Shown here piece after piece: positions 23,514 to 32,155 of a stretch of 32,176 bases of DNA (position 1 is the first letter of the stretch; each line of letters begins with the position of its first letter). Both the position numbers and the translations under genes were made by a program. Origin of the DNA: CAZFPT01 sp046541875 (GTDB lineage: Bacteria > Planctomycetota > Phycisphaerae > SM23-33); the NCBI GenBank assembly GCA_046541875.1, contig JBKHCL010000029.1:1-32176 (forward strand), written 5' to 3'. Under the pieces are notes generated by a model, which was not told where the DNA came from, ran no database searches, and worked only from the letters and a program-made list of their open reading frames with translations.

Positions 23514-24101
23514 ATGCATCGGATCGGTCTTCAATCAGTCGTTGTGATGTCCTTCCTTGCGCTGCCTGTCTGCGCGCAGGCGGCGGGCGACAGCGGCGTG
23601 AACCCGGGCAATCTCGGGCAGGCGATTGCGACGATCATCATCTTCCTGCTTCTGCTGGTGGTTCTCGGCAAGTGGGCGTGGAAACCGATCGTCGCTCAGC
23701 TTCAGCAGCGCGAACAGGCGATCGCCGCGAGCATCGAGCGCGCCGAGAAACGCGAGATCGACGCCCAGACGCTCATCAGCGACTACGAGGCCCGCATGGA
23801 GCAGGTGCAGATCGAGGCGAGGGAGCTGCTCGAGAAGACCCGCAAGGAATCCGCCCGGACACGAGACGAGATGATCGAAACCGCCCGGCAGGAGGCGGCC
23901 GAGTCCGTCAAGAGCGCCCAGGAGTCCATCGACCAGGCCCGTCGCGAAGCCATGCGCGACCTATACGACGAGACCGCCCGCCTGGCTGCCGACATCGCCG
24001 GCCAGGTCATCCAGAAAGGCCTCTCGGAAGAAGAACATCAGCGACTGGTGCAGGAATCGCTGCAGCAGATCGGCCAACAGGCGGGAGATGACTCGCGATG
24101 A
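23514..24101 (+). CDS. atpF: ATP synthase Fo subunit b
   Basis: This 195-residue stator protein has a signal-like N-terminus (MHRIGLQSVVVMSFLALPVC, ending near AQA|AG), one membrane helix (about 37-53, AIATIIIFLLLLVVLGK) and a long charged coiled coil (60-180). WKPIVAQLQQREQAIAASIE is the characteristic start of the peripheral stalk. The ATG at 23514 is preferred because CGGAG (23501-23505) lies eight bases upstream; GTG 23505 would overlap that site. It overlaps atpH by ATGA. Only one b gene is present, so a homodimer is expected. Confidence 0.95.
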   Translation: MHRIGLQSVVVMSFLALPVCAQAAGDSGVNPGNLGQAIATIIIFLLLLVVLGKWAWKPIVAQLQQREQAIAASIERAEKREIDAQTLISDYEARMEQVQIEARELLEKTRKESARTRDEMIETARQEAAESVKSAQESIDQARREAMRDLYDETARLAADIAGQVIQKGLSEEEHQRLVQESLQQIGQQAGDDSR

Positions 24102-24736
24102 ACGCCCCCGCCCCGCACGTCGAAAGCGTGATGGACCCCCGGGAGCTGTCCCTGGCGAACGTCTACGCCGAGGCGCTGCTGGGGCTCCTGCCCGAGACCG
24201 ACCAGGCCGAGACCGTCGCCGACCAGCTCGATGAGCTTGCTCGGATGGTTCGCGATGTCGACGGCTTCGCGGATTTGCTGGCGGGGGTTGCAATGGACAA
24301 CGAGCAGCGGGCCGCCATGGTTCGCCGGATCTTCGAGGGGCGCGTCCACGAGACGCTCATGGATTTTCTCGGCGTGCTTGCACGGAATGACCGCCTCGTT
24401 CTGTTGCCCGGTGTGGCCCGCCGGTTCCGCAAGCTTCTCTGGAAGCGGGAGGGCGTTGTCGAGGTTCTGCTCACCACGGCCGTCGCGATGGAAGACGACG
24501 AATTGACCGCTCTGAAGGAGACCCTCGCCGAGGCGTTGGACGCCACGGTGGTGGTGCGGCCGCGCGTGGATCCATCGCTGATCGGCGGCGCCCGGGTGCA
24601 GGTGGGCGATAAGGTCTTCGACGCGTCGGTCGCCCGCAATCTCCGTCTGCTGCGAACCGCCCTGGTCCAGCGGGGAATGCAACGAATGGAAAACACCTCA
24701 GCCGAGAACAGGCTGAGCGAGGATGAGAACGAATGA
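24098..24736 (+). CDS. atpH: ATP synthase F1 subunit delta
   Basis: This 212-residue protein connects the b stalk to the top of F1. The N-terminal helical domain (LANVYAEALLGLLPETDQ to about residue 115, including LARNDRLVLLPGVARRF) and the C-terminal part with DPSLIGGARVQVGDKVFDAS and RNLRLLRTAL are diagnostic of delta/OSCP. About ten extra residues precede the family start and 30 follow (RMENTSAENRLSEDENE). The ATG overlaps the atpF stop and its own stop overlaps the atpA ATG, so the three genes are coupled. Confidence 0.94.
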   Translation: MNAPAPHVESVMDPRELSLANVYAEALLGLLPETDQAETVADQLDELARMVRDVDGFADLLAGVAMDNEQRAAMVRRIFEGRVHETLMDFLGVLARNDRLVLLPGVARRFRKLLWKREGVVEVLLTTAVAMEDDELTALKETLAEALDATVVVRPRVDPSLIGGARVQVGDKVFDASVARNLRLLRTALVQRGMQRMENTSAENRLSEDENE

Positions 24737-26514
24737 AGTTCAAAGCCGACGAAATCACCAGCGTCATCCGCGAGGAGATCGCCAACTATCGCAGCCAAAT
24801 GGACGTTTCGCAGGTGGGACGCGTGCTGGAGGTGGGCGACGGGATCGCCCAGGTGTACGGCCTCTCGGGTGCGATGGCCGGCGAGATGCTCTCCTTCGAG
24901 GGTGGGCAGCTGGGGCAGGTGTTCAATCTCGAAGAGAGCTCCATCGGCGCGGTGATCTACGGCTCGTGCGAATCGATCAAGGCCGGCGACACGGTCAAGG
25001 CGACGGGGAGGCTGCTGGATGTGCCCGTGGGCGATGGCATGCTCGGGCGCGTGGTGGACCCGCTGGGGCGCCCGTTGGACGGAAAGGGCGAGCTGCACTG
25101 CTCGGTCCGTCGACCTGTGGAGCTGATCGCTCCGGGAATCGCCGAGCGCCAGCCGGTAACCGAGCCCCTGGCGACGGGCATCAAGGCGATCGACGCGATG
25201 ATTCCCATCGGCCGGGGACAGCGCGAGCTGATCATCGGAGACCGCAAGACCGGCAAGACCGCCATCACCATCGACGCGATCATTAATCAGCAGGACAGCG
25301 GCGTCATCTGCGTGTATGTCGCCATCGGTCAGAAGGAATCGACCGTCGCCGGCACGGTGGAAACGCTCCGCCGGCACGGCGCGCTGGACCACACCGTGGT
25401 GGTTACCGCCGCCAGCAGCGACGCCGCCCCGATGCAGTACATCGCCCCGTACTCGGGCTGTTCGATCGCCGAGTATTTCATGTATACTCAGGGCAAGCAC
25501 ACGCTGGTGGTGTACGACGACCTCACCAAGCAGGCCGCCGCCTACCGCCAGATCTCGCTGCTGCTGCGTCGCCCGCCCGGCCGAGAGGCGTACCCCGGCG
25601 ACGTGTTCTACCTCCACAGCCGACTGCTGGAGCGTGCCTGCAAGCTCTCCGAGAGCTACGTGATCGCCCCGAGTTCCACGCCCGAAGATGCCGAGGACGT
25701 CCAGGGCGTCGACGGGGAAACCTACCACGGGCCGATCGGCCTGTCCGAGGCCCACCAAGCGATGGACCAGCGCGACGATAGGAACGACCTGCGTCTGCAC
25801 ACGCTGCCCAAATCGGGCGGGTCGATGACGGCGTTGCCCATCTGTGAGACGCAGGAGGGCGAGGTCTCCTCGTACATCCCGACGAATCTGATCGGCATTA
25901 CCGACGGGCAGATCTATCTCGAACCGGCGCTGTTCTTCGCGGGTGTTCGCCCGGCGGTCAACGTGGGCATCTCCGTCAGCCGAGTGGGCTACAAGGCGGC
26001 GATTCCGGCGATCAAGAAGGTCGCTTCTTCGCTTCGGCTGGACCTGGCGGCCTATCGGGAGCTCGAGTCTTTCGCCCAACTGGGGATGGACCTGGACACC
26101 GCCAGCCAGCAGCGCCTGGACCGGGGCGAGAGGCTGGTGCAACTGCTCGTTCAGCCGCAGTACCGACCGATGAGCTTCATCGACCAGGCGATCAGCATTT
26201 TTGCCGGGGTCAACGGTCATCTCGATTCGCTGGCCCCGAAGGAGATTCACGAGTTCGAAGCGGGCCTGCTGCGGTACATCAAGGCCGAGTACGAGGACTT
26301 CTACGAGGAGTTCGCCGAAGACGGCGCGTTGCCCGACGGCCGGGCGAAGCGTCTGGGGTTCCTCATCGAGGAGTATCTCGAAGGTCCGTACATCGAGACG
26401 CGCCGGGCGAAGCGGCGCAAGGCCGAGGCGGCTGGCGGCGAGAAGGCCCAGCCCCGGACAGCCGCCGCAGCCGAGACCGATTCGCCTTCCCCCCAGGCGG
26501 TACAGGAGCCCTGA
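24733..26514 (+). CDS. atpA: ATP synthase F1 subunit alpha, with insertion and C-terminal tail
   Basis: This 593-residue protein is about 80 residues longer than most alpha subunits. It binds non-catalytic nucleotide: P-loop G169-DRKTGKT176. The arginine finger is R417 in VGISVSRVG. The beta-barrel start (QVGRVLEVGDGIAQVYGL) and the QPQYRPMSF region are normal. Between LLERACKLS (about 298-306) and GGSMTALPICETQ (362 on), where other alphas have 8-20 residues, stand more than 50 residues, including APSSTPEDAEDVQGVDGE and HQAMDQRDDRNDLRLH. A low-complexity Lys/Ala/Gln/Pro tail of about 35 residues ends the protein. The ATG overlaps the atpH stop. Confidence 0.97.
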   Translation: MKFKADEITSVIREEIANYRSQMDVSQVGRVLEVGDGIAQVYGLSGAMAGEMLSFEGGQLGQVFNLEESSIGAVIYGSCESIKAGDTVKATGRLLDVPVGDGMLGRVVDPLGRPLDGKGELHCSVRRPVELIAPGIAERQPVTEPLATGIKAIDAMIPIGRGQRELIIGDRKTGKTAITIDAIINQQDSGVICVYVAIGQKESTVAGTVETLRRHGALDHTVVVTAASSDAAPMQYIAPYSGCSIAEYFMYTQGKHTLVVYDDLTKQAAAYRQISLLLRRPPGREAYPGDVFYLHSRLLERACKLSESYVIAPSSTPEDAEDVQGVDGETYHGPIGLSEAHQAMDQRDDRNDLRLHTLPKSGGSMTALPICETQEGEVSSYIPTNLIGITDGQIYLEPALFFAGVRPAVNVGISVSRVGYKAAIPAIKKVASSLRLDLAAYRELESFAQLGMDLDTASQQRLDRGERLVQLLVQPQYRPMSFIDQAISIFAGVNGHLDSLAPKEIHEFEAGLLRYIKAEYEDFYEEFAEDGALPDGRAKRLGFLIEEYLEGPYIETRRAKRRKAEAAGGEKAQPRTAAAAETDSPSPQAVQEP

Positions 26515-26517
26515 CGG

Positions 26518-27402
26518 ATGGCCAAGGCGCGGAAAATCCTGAAGCGCCGCAACGCGGTCAAGAGCATCCGCACGGTCACCAAGACCATGGAAATGGTCTC
26601 GACGGCGCGATTCCGCCGTTCGCACACGCACGCCGCGGCCGCCCGGCCGTACACCGACCGCCTCACCCGCATGGTGGGCGAGGTGCTTGCCCGCCACGAG
26701 GGGAAAATCTCCCACCCGCTGCTGGATGACGTCGAACGGACCAAGCGCGAGGTGATGTTCATCATCTCCTCCAACCGCGGGCTGTGCGGGGGGTACAATC
26801 AGGCGATTCTCCGCGTGGCGCTGGAACGCCTGGGGCAGGTGCTCCAGGCCGGCTACGACGTCCAGGTGCACGTCTCGGGCAAGAAGGGCATCAGCTATCT
26901 TCGCTACCAGGGCATGCAGGTGGATCGCGAGTACACCGAGCTGGACGGCCTGCCGGACTACAACGTCATCGGCCGGCTGGCGGAGCGATTCATGCGGCAG
27001 TTCCTGGACGGCAGGATCGGAGGGTTGGAAGTGGCGTACACGCGGATGATCTCGGCGACGCAGTCTCGCCCGGTTATTGCGCAGATCCTGCCGATCGACT
27101 GGTTGATGGCCGACCAGAGCGAGACCGACGAGCAGGGCATCCGCCGGCCTTACGAGCTGCATCCCTCCGGCGAGGAGGTGTTGCGCAACCTCCTGCCGGC
27201 CGCGGTGCGACTGCGATTGTACCAGTGTTTCCTGGATGCCACCGTCGTCGAGCAGATCAGCCGAATGACGGCGATGCGATCGGCGACCGAAAACGCCGAC
27301 GAGCTGATCGGATCGCTGACCGTGCAATATAATCGCATGCGACAACAGCAGATCACGACCGAGCTGTCCGAGATCATCACAGGCCGATCGGGTCTGGAAT
27401 AG
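26518..27402 (+). CDS. atpG: ATP synthase F1 subunit gamma
   Basis: This 294-residue protein is the central rotor shaft. The N-terminal helix (MAKARKILKRRNAVKSIRTV, TKTMEMVSTARFRR) and the C-terminal helix (MTAMRSATENADELIGSLTV, YNRMRQQQITTELSEI) form the coiled coil that turns inside the alpha-beta ring. The globular middle carries the hallmark R87-GLCGGYN94. Length and motifs are normal. It starts three bases after the atpA stop. Confidence 0.96.
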   Translation: MAKARKILKRRNAVKSIRTVTKTMEMVSTARFRRSHTHAAAARPYTDRLTRMVGEVLARHEGKISHPLLDDVERTKREVMFIISSNRGLCGGYNQAILRVALERLGQVLQAGYDVQVHVSGKKGISYLRYQGMQVDREYTELDGLPDYNVIGRLAERFMRQFLDGRIGGLEVAYTRMISATQSRPVIAQILPIDWLMADQSETDEQGIRRPYELHPSGEEVLRNLLPAAVRLRLYQCFLDATVVEQISRMTAMRSATENADELIGSLTVQYNRMRQQQITTELSEIITGRSGLE

Positions 27403-27454
27403 AACCGTTTCCGCCGGTGGGTCCGCGGACCCGCAGGGCAGACAAGACGAGACC

Positions 27455-28894
27455 ATGGGTGCCAAAGGCAGAATCAGTCAGGTAATCGGATCCACCTTCG
27501 ACGTGGAGTTCGACGAGAACGAGATCCCCTCGATCTATAACGCTCTGCGCGTCGACTTCGAGCAGGACGGCCGGGAGGTTCATCTCATCGGCGAGGCGCA
27601 GCAGCACCTCGGCGGGGGTCGCGTGCGCTGCGTGGCGATGGGAAGCACCGACGGGCTCGTGCGCGGGATGGAGGTGGAAGACACCGGCAAACCCGTAACC
27701 ATGCCGCTTGGCCCGAACGTGCTGGGACGGGTGTTCAACGTCACCGGCGAGCCGATCGATAATCGCGGACCCGTGGAGGCCGAGGAGTACCGCTCGATCC
27801 ATCAACCCCCGCCGGAGTTCAAGGATCTCACGCCCAAAAGCGAGATGTTCCTGACGGGCATCAAGGTGATCGACCTGCTGGTCCCGTTCGTTCGCGGCGG
27901 CAAGATCGGCCTGTTCGGCGGTGCGGGCCTGGGCAAGACGGTCATCATCCAGGAGCTCATCACGCGGGTGGCGACCAAGCACGGCGGGTACTCGGTGTTC
28001 GCGGGAGTGGGCGAGCGAACCCGTGAGGGCAACGACCTCTGGCTGGAAATGCAGGAAACCGTCATCGGCGAGACGCAGCAGAAGCTTATCGAGAGAACGG
28101 CGCTGGTGTTCGGCCAGATGAACGAGCCGCCCGGCGCCCGGATGCGAGTGGCGCTGAGCGGGTTGACGCTGGCGGAGTACTTCCGCGACCTGGGCGGCGG
28201 GGATACGCTGCTGTTCATCGACAACATCTTCCGCTTCTCCCAGGCCGGTGCGGAAGTCTCTGCCCTGCTGGATCGCATGCCGTCGGCGGTGGGCTATCAA
28301 CCCACGCTGGCGACCGAGATGGGCGAACTGCAGGAACGCATCACGTCCACCAACAAGGGCGCGATTACGTCGGTGCAGGCCGTCTACGTCCCCGCCGACG
28401 ACATGACCGACCCGGCCCCGGCGACGACGGTGACACACCTCGACGCGTTCGTGGTGCTCGAGCGGTCCATCGTGGAGAAGGGCATTTACCCTGCGATCGA
28501 CCCGCTGAGCAGCTCGTCGAGAATCCTGGACCCGCAGTACGTCGGCGAGGAGCACTACGAGGTCGCCCGCGAGGTCCAGCGGATCCTCCAGCGCTACCGC
28601 GACCTGCAGGACATCATCGCGATTCTCGGCGTGGATGAGCTCAGCGAGGAGGACCGGCAGTGCGTCGCGCGGGCCCGGCGGATCGAGCGATTCCTCTCCC
28701 AGCCGTTCTTCGTGGCCGAGGCGTTCACCGGCAAGCAGGGCAGCTACACCCCGCTGGAAGAGACGGTCCGATCGTTCAAGGAAATCTGCGAAGGCCGATG
28801 GGACACGCTCCCCGAGCAGGCGTTCATGTACGTCGGTACGGTGGAACAGGCGGCAGAGCAGGCGGCGAAAATGGCGTCGAAGGGCAAGAAGTGA
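27455..28894 (+). CDS. atpD: ATP synthase F1 subunit beta (catalytic)
   Basis: This 479-residue protein makes ATP at the catalytic sites. The P-loop is GGAGLGKT (155-162), with Leu where most have Val. The catalytic glutamate is E187 in GERTREGND. DTLLFIDNIFRFSQAG is Walker B, and DELSEEDR (394-401) is the lever that contacts gamma. All are conserved. Length is normal. ATG follows a 52-base gap after atpG; GACAAGACGAGACC upstream is only a weak ribosome binding site. Confidence 0.98.
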   Translation: MGAKGRISQVIGSTFDVEFDENEIPSIYNALRVDFEQDGREVHLIGEAQQHLGGGRVRCVAMGSTDGLVRGMEVEDTGKPVTMPLGPNVLGRVFNVTGEPIDNRGPVEAEEYRSIHQPPPEFKDLTPKSEMFLTGIKVIDLLVPFVRGGKIGLFGGAGLGKTVIIQELITRVATKHGGYSVFAGVGERTREGNDLWLEMQETVIGETQQKLIERTALVFGQMNEPPGARMRVALSGLTLAEYFRDLGGGDTLLFIDNIFRFSQAGAEVSALLDRMPSAVGYQPTLATEMGELQERITSTNKGAITSVQAVYVPADDMTDPAPATTVTHLDAFVVLERSIVEKGIYPAIDPLSSSSRILDPQYVGEEHYEVAREVQRILQRYRDLQDIIAILGVDELSEEDRQCVARARRIERFLSQPFFVAEAFTGKQGSYTPLEETVRSFKEICEGRWDTLPEQAFMYVGTVEQAAEQAAKMASKGKK

Positions 28895-28916
28895 CACTTT
28901 GGCAGGATGAAGAACC

Positions 28917-29375
28917 ATGGCCAGGAACCGTCCATTCCGTTGTGAGATCATGACGCCGTACCAGACCATCTGCGACGAGCAGGCGGTGGGGGTGACCTTT
29001 CGCGCCATGGACGGGGACATGGGCGTATTGGCCAATCGCGCGCCTTTGGTGGCGAAGATGGGCGCCGGGCGGGTGTTGCTGGAACGGCTGGAGGGCGAGG
29101 ACCAGTCCTACTACGCCAGCGGCGGGTTCGCCCAGATGCACGGGGATGTGCTGACGATCCTCGCCGAAGACTGCGTTCCGCTGGAGAAGCTCGATCCCGA
29201 GAAGGTCTGGGATGAGCTTCAGGAAGTCCGCGACTGGCCTGACGAGACGGATCGCCAACGGGCCGCCAAGGCCGATGCCATGGCAGCGGTACGTGAAAAG
29301 TTCCGCCTCACCCAGCAGGTTCAGCGGCGCCACCGCAAGGCAATGGGCATCCAGCACACGCCGTACAATGAATAA
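28917..29375 (+). CDS. atpC: ATP synthase F1 subunit epsilon
   Basis: This 152-residue protein has the N-terminal beta-sandwich of epsilon (FRCEIMTPYQTICDEQAVGV, GDMGVLANRAPLVAKMGAG, YYASGGFAQMHGDVLTILAED) and a C-terminal helical part (residues 95-145, rich in Arg, Lys and Gln) that can regulate rotation. It is slightly longer than most epsilons (about 130-140). It lies 22 bases after atpD, and hemC follows after 23 bases without a terminator. Confidence 0.93.
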   Translation: MARNRPFRCEIMTPYQTICDEQAVGVTFRAMDGDMGVLANRAPLVAKMGAGRVLLERLEGEDQSYYASGGFAQMHGDVLTILAEDCVPLEKLDPEKVWDELQEVRDWPDETDRQRAAKADAMAAVREKFRLTQQVQRRHRKAMGIQHTPYNE

Positions 29376-29398
29376 TCCCGCCCTGTGAGGAGCTTTTC

Positions 29399-30298
29399 AT
29401 GGCGACCATCCGCATCGGAACCCGTCGCAGCACCCTCGCCCGCGCGCAGAGTCAACTGGTCGCCGATGCGCTGACGCGCAAAACCCCCTCGCTGACGGTG
29501 GAACTGGTGGGCCTCGACACCGAGGGCGACCGAACAGCCGGGCCGCTGGCGGACTGCGGGGGCAAGGGGTTGTTCACCCGTCGGCTCGAAGAGGCGCTGG
29601 ACAACGGCGAGATCGATCTGGCGGTGCATTCAGCCAAGGACCTGCCCGCGAAACTCGACGAGCGGTACGCGCTGGCGGCCTTCCCGCCCCGGGCCGACGC
29701 GCGGGACGTACTGGTTACTCCCGCCGGCCTGTCGCCCGAGAACATCCCAGCCGGGGCACGAGTCGGAACGGGCAGCCCGCGACGGGCGGCCCTGTTGCAG
29801 GCCTTGCAGCCGGGGGCGGAGGTGGTGCCCATTCGCGGCAATGTGGACACGCGACTATCTCGGGCCATCGGTGACCGAGCCGACCTGGACGGCGTGATCC
29901 TCGCAGCGGCCGGTCTGCAGCGGCTGGGACGGATGGAGACGCTGGGGCGACAGGTTCACATTCTCGACCCTGAGCGGTTCATCCCGGCCGGGGGACAGGG
30001 GGCGTTGGCCTGCCAGATGCGGGCGGATCGCGAGGACGTTTTCGCGATTGCGCAGGCTCTGGACGACCCGACCACGCGGACGGCGGTGGAGGCCGAGCGC
30101 GCGTTTCTCCGCATGGTGGGAGCCGACTGCCACTCCTGCGTCGGCGTACACGTGACGGCCACCGAGATCGGCTGGCGGTGCCGGGCGATGGTTCGCGACG
30201 AGGTAAGCGGTGATTTGATAGTGATTTGCGAGGACGCTGCCGAGGCGCAAACCGCATCCGACCGGGCAGCGGAACGGGCCCGCCGATCGGGGCGATGA
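29399..30298 (+). CDS. hemC: Porphobilinogen deaminase (hydroxymethylbilane synthase)
   Basis: This 299-residue enzyme polymerises four porphobilinogen units into hydroxymethylbilane for heme and other tetrapyrroles. Family blocks are IRIGTRRSTLARAQSQLV, GGKGLFTRRLEEAL, HSAKDLP with catalytic D81, RVGTGSPRRAALL and PIRGNVDTRL. FIPAGGQGALACQMR is typical of the second domain. The dipyrromethane cofactor is probably carried by C244 in GADCHSCVG, the counterpart of E. coli C242; the nearby C247 replaces the usual Pro/Ile region. It is likely read through from the ATP synthase operon. GAGGAG lies upstream of the ATG. Confidence 0.96.
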   Translation: MATIRIGTRRSTLARAQSQLVADALTRKTPSLTVELVGLDTEGDRTAGPLADCGGKGLFTRRLEEALDNGEIDLAVHSAKDLPAKLDERYALAAFPPRADARDVLVTPAGLSPENIPAGARVGTGSPRRAALLQALQPGAEVVPIRGNVDTRLSRAIGDRADLDGVILAAAGLQRLGRMETLGRQVHILDPERFIPAGGQGALACQMRADREDVFAIAQALDDPTTRTAVEAERAFLRMVGADCHSCVGVHVTATEIGWRCRAMVRDEVSGDLIVICEDAAEAQTASDRAAERARRSGR

Positions 30299-30312
30299 AT
30301 CGACTGAGGGGA

Positions 30313-30341
30313 TTGACTCAACGGAGAGATTCGCCTATAAT
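30313..30341 (+). promoter_or_regulatory. Near-consensus promoter for the sensor/receiver gene
   Basis: TTGACT (30313-30318) and a perfect TATAAT (30336-30341) are 17 bases apart, directly after hemC. It is the best full sigma70-type match in the window. The leader to the chosen ATG is about 130 nt. Confidence 0.85.
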
Positions 30342-30478
30342 GGACACCGATAATTCAGGTTTTTCCGGCCGATGACTGAGGCGTGCGAACACGCCACCCG
30401 AAGTGGATGGGAGGACGCCGGGTTTCGGGTGTGCAGCTTTGCTCAGGTCGGTCGGTGAGTCGTACCTGGAACGAGCCT

Positions 30479-32155
30479 ATGATGCAGCACACTGACCTAC
30501 GCCGTCTTCTTGTACTTCACGGCCCGGATTTCGAAGCCCAGGGCATTCTCCCCCTGCTCCGCGAACACTACGACGTGAAGGTTGTCGGTGACGTGGATGA
30601 AGCGCTCGACGAGATGCGGTCCGAGCCGTTCTCCGGCGTGCTGGCCGAGACGGCGGACTTCCTCCCCCTCGAGCGTGGCGTGGTTTCCCAGCAGGCGGCC
30701 GTCGTGCTGGATTCGATCGGGGACGGGGTGTGCATCGTCGGGGGCAAGGGAGAGTTGGTGTGGGTGAACCGTCGTTTGCGGACCTGTCCCTCGGCGCTGC
30801 TGAACTCGATCCGCGAGATCTGCACCGAGGCCTACGAGCAGTTCGCCACCTCGCCGGACCCACGCGATCCGGATGCGGGCAAACGCTTCAGCCTCATGCC
30901 CGGCGACGGGACGTACTATGAAGTGCTCTGCTCGCCGGTTCGCGATCGTCAGGGCCTGCTTCGCCAGGTGGCGGCGGTAGTGGTCAACGCTACCTCGCAG
31001 CGGCGCCAGCAACGGAAGATCAACGCCATCGAGCGGGCCGGGCGGGAACTGGTGCGTCTGGATAAGGACCTCCTGCGCGACCGCGACGCCTTCGAGCGGC
31101 TGCAACTGCTGGAGGAGCGGATTATCCGCTGTTCCAAGGACGTGCTGAACTACGAGCATTTCGCCGTGCTGCTGCACGACAAGCGCACCAACCGCCTGGA
31201 TATCATCATCTCGGTGGACCTGATGGACAGCGCGAAGAGCCATCAGATGTTCGCGAACCCGGAGGGCAGCGGCATCTGCGGATACGTCGCAGCCACCGGC
31301 AACAGCTACGTCTGTCAGGACGTCCGCAACGATCGGCGGTATCTGCCGGGCCTCTCGGAAGCCCGCAGCAGTCTGACGGTTCCCCTTCGGCTGCACGATC
31401 GGGTGATCGGCGTGCTCAATGCCGAGTCCCGTCGGCTGGGCGCGTTCAGCGAGGAGGACCGGCAGTTTGCCGAGATCTTCGCCAATTACGTCGCCCTGGC
31501 GTTGCACATCCTGGACCTGCTGAGTTTCGAGCGGTACTCCACCCAGACTCGGCTGACCGGCTCGGTCTGCTCGGAGATGGCCGGCCCGTTGAATGACATC
31601 CTCACCGAGGCGGGCAATCTGCAGGAAGACTACCTCGGGCTGGACGACCTGCGCAAGGGACTGGCGAAGATTATCGAGGCAGCCGACGAGGCGCGAAAGC
31701 GGATGCAATGTCTTTCCGACGGCGCCCGCAGCGGTGTGATTACCGCCTCGAAGGACGGCGTGGAAACCGAGCCCCTCCTGGAGGGCAAACGCGTGCTCAT
31801 CGCCGACGACGAGGACCTCATCCGTCAGACCGTCGGCGACGTCCTGCTGCCTCACGGGTGTGACGTGGACCGGGCCGGCGACGGCAGCGAAGCCTGCCGC
31901 ATGGTCAAAGAGGGCGGCTACGACCTGGTGATTTCGGACATCCGCATGCCCGGCGCGACGGGGTACGAGGTGTTCTCCGCTGCCAAGGAAGCCGACCCGG
32001 ACGTGCCGGTGATTTTGATTACCGGATTCGGATACGACCCGGACCATTCGATCGTCCGGGCGAACCAGGAAGGGCTGGCGTCGGTCATCATGAAACCCTT
32101 CAAGGTTAAGGAACTCCTCGAGCACTGCCGCGAAGCGTTGCTTGACAAGGAGTAG
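30479..32155 (+). CDS. PAS-GAF protein with degenerate HisKA-like segment and receiver domain
   Basis: This protein has about 558 residues. Residues 9-66 (RRLLVLHGPDFEAQGILPLL) look like a receiver domain without its acidic pocket. A PAS-like domain (about 72-170, VLDSIGDGVCIVGGKGELVW) and a GAF domain (about 200-345, CGYVAATGNSYVCQDVRNDR) follow. Residues 352-412 resemble a kinase dimerisation helix pair, but where H-E-x-x-x-P-L is expected it reads CSEMAGPLNDIL, without the phospho-accepting His, and no ATPase domain follows. The C-terminus (438-556) is a complete receiver: D443-D444, phospho-acceptor D487 (VISDIRMP), Thr in ILITGF and Lys in IMKPF. It should take phosphate from another kinase. 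The frame is open upstream to 30383; ATG 30479 is chosen because the fold starts there, but the ribosome binding site is poor. Confidence 0.82.
   Translation: MMQHTDLRRLLVLHGPDFEAQGILPLLREHYDVKVVGDVDEALDEMRSEPFSGVLAETADFLPLERGVVSQQAAVVLDSIGDGVCIVGGKGELVWVNRRLRTCPSALLNSIREICTEAYEQFATSPDPRDPDAGKRFSLMPGDGTYYEVLCSPVRDRQGLLRQVAAVVVNATSQRRQQRKINAIERAGRELVRLDKDLLRDRDAFERLQLLEERIIRCSKDVLNYEHFAVLLHDKRTNRLDIIISVDLMDSAKSHQMFANPEGSGICGYVAATGNSYVCQDVRNDRRYLPGLSEARSSLTVPLRLHDRVIGVLNAESRRLGAFSEEDRQFAEIFANYVALALHILDLLSFERYSTQTRLTGSVCSEMAGPLNDILTEAGNLQEDYLGLDDLRKGLAKIIEAADEARKRMQCLSDGARSGVITASKDGVETEPLLEGKRVLIADDEDLIRQTVGDVLLPHGCDVDRAGDGSEACRMVKEGGYDLVISDIRMPGATGYEVFSAAKEADPDVPVILITGFGYDPDHSIVRANQEGLASVIMKPFKVKELLEHCREALLDKE

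Noticed and set aside
24163..27465. A 1100-codon open frame on the minus strand, antisense to atpH, atpA and atpG
   Set aside because: It mirrors conserved ATP synthase genes, has biased composition with no domain, and arises from the GC-rich third positions on the opposite strand.
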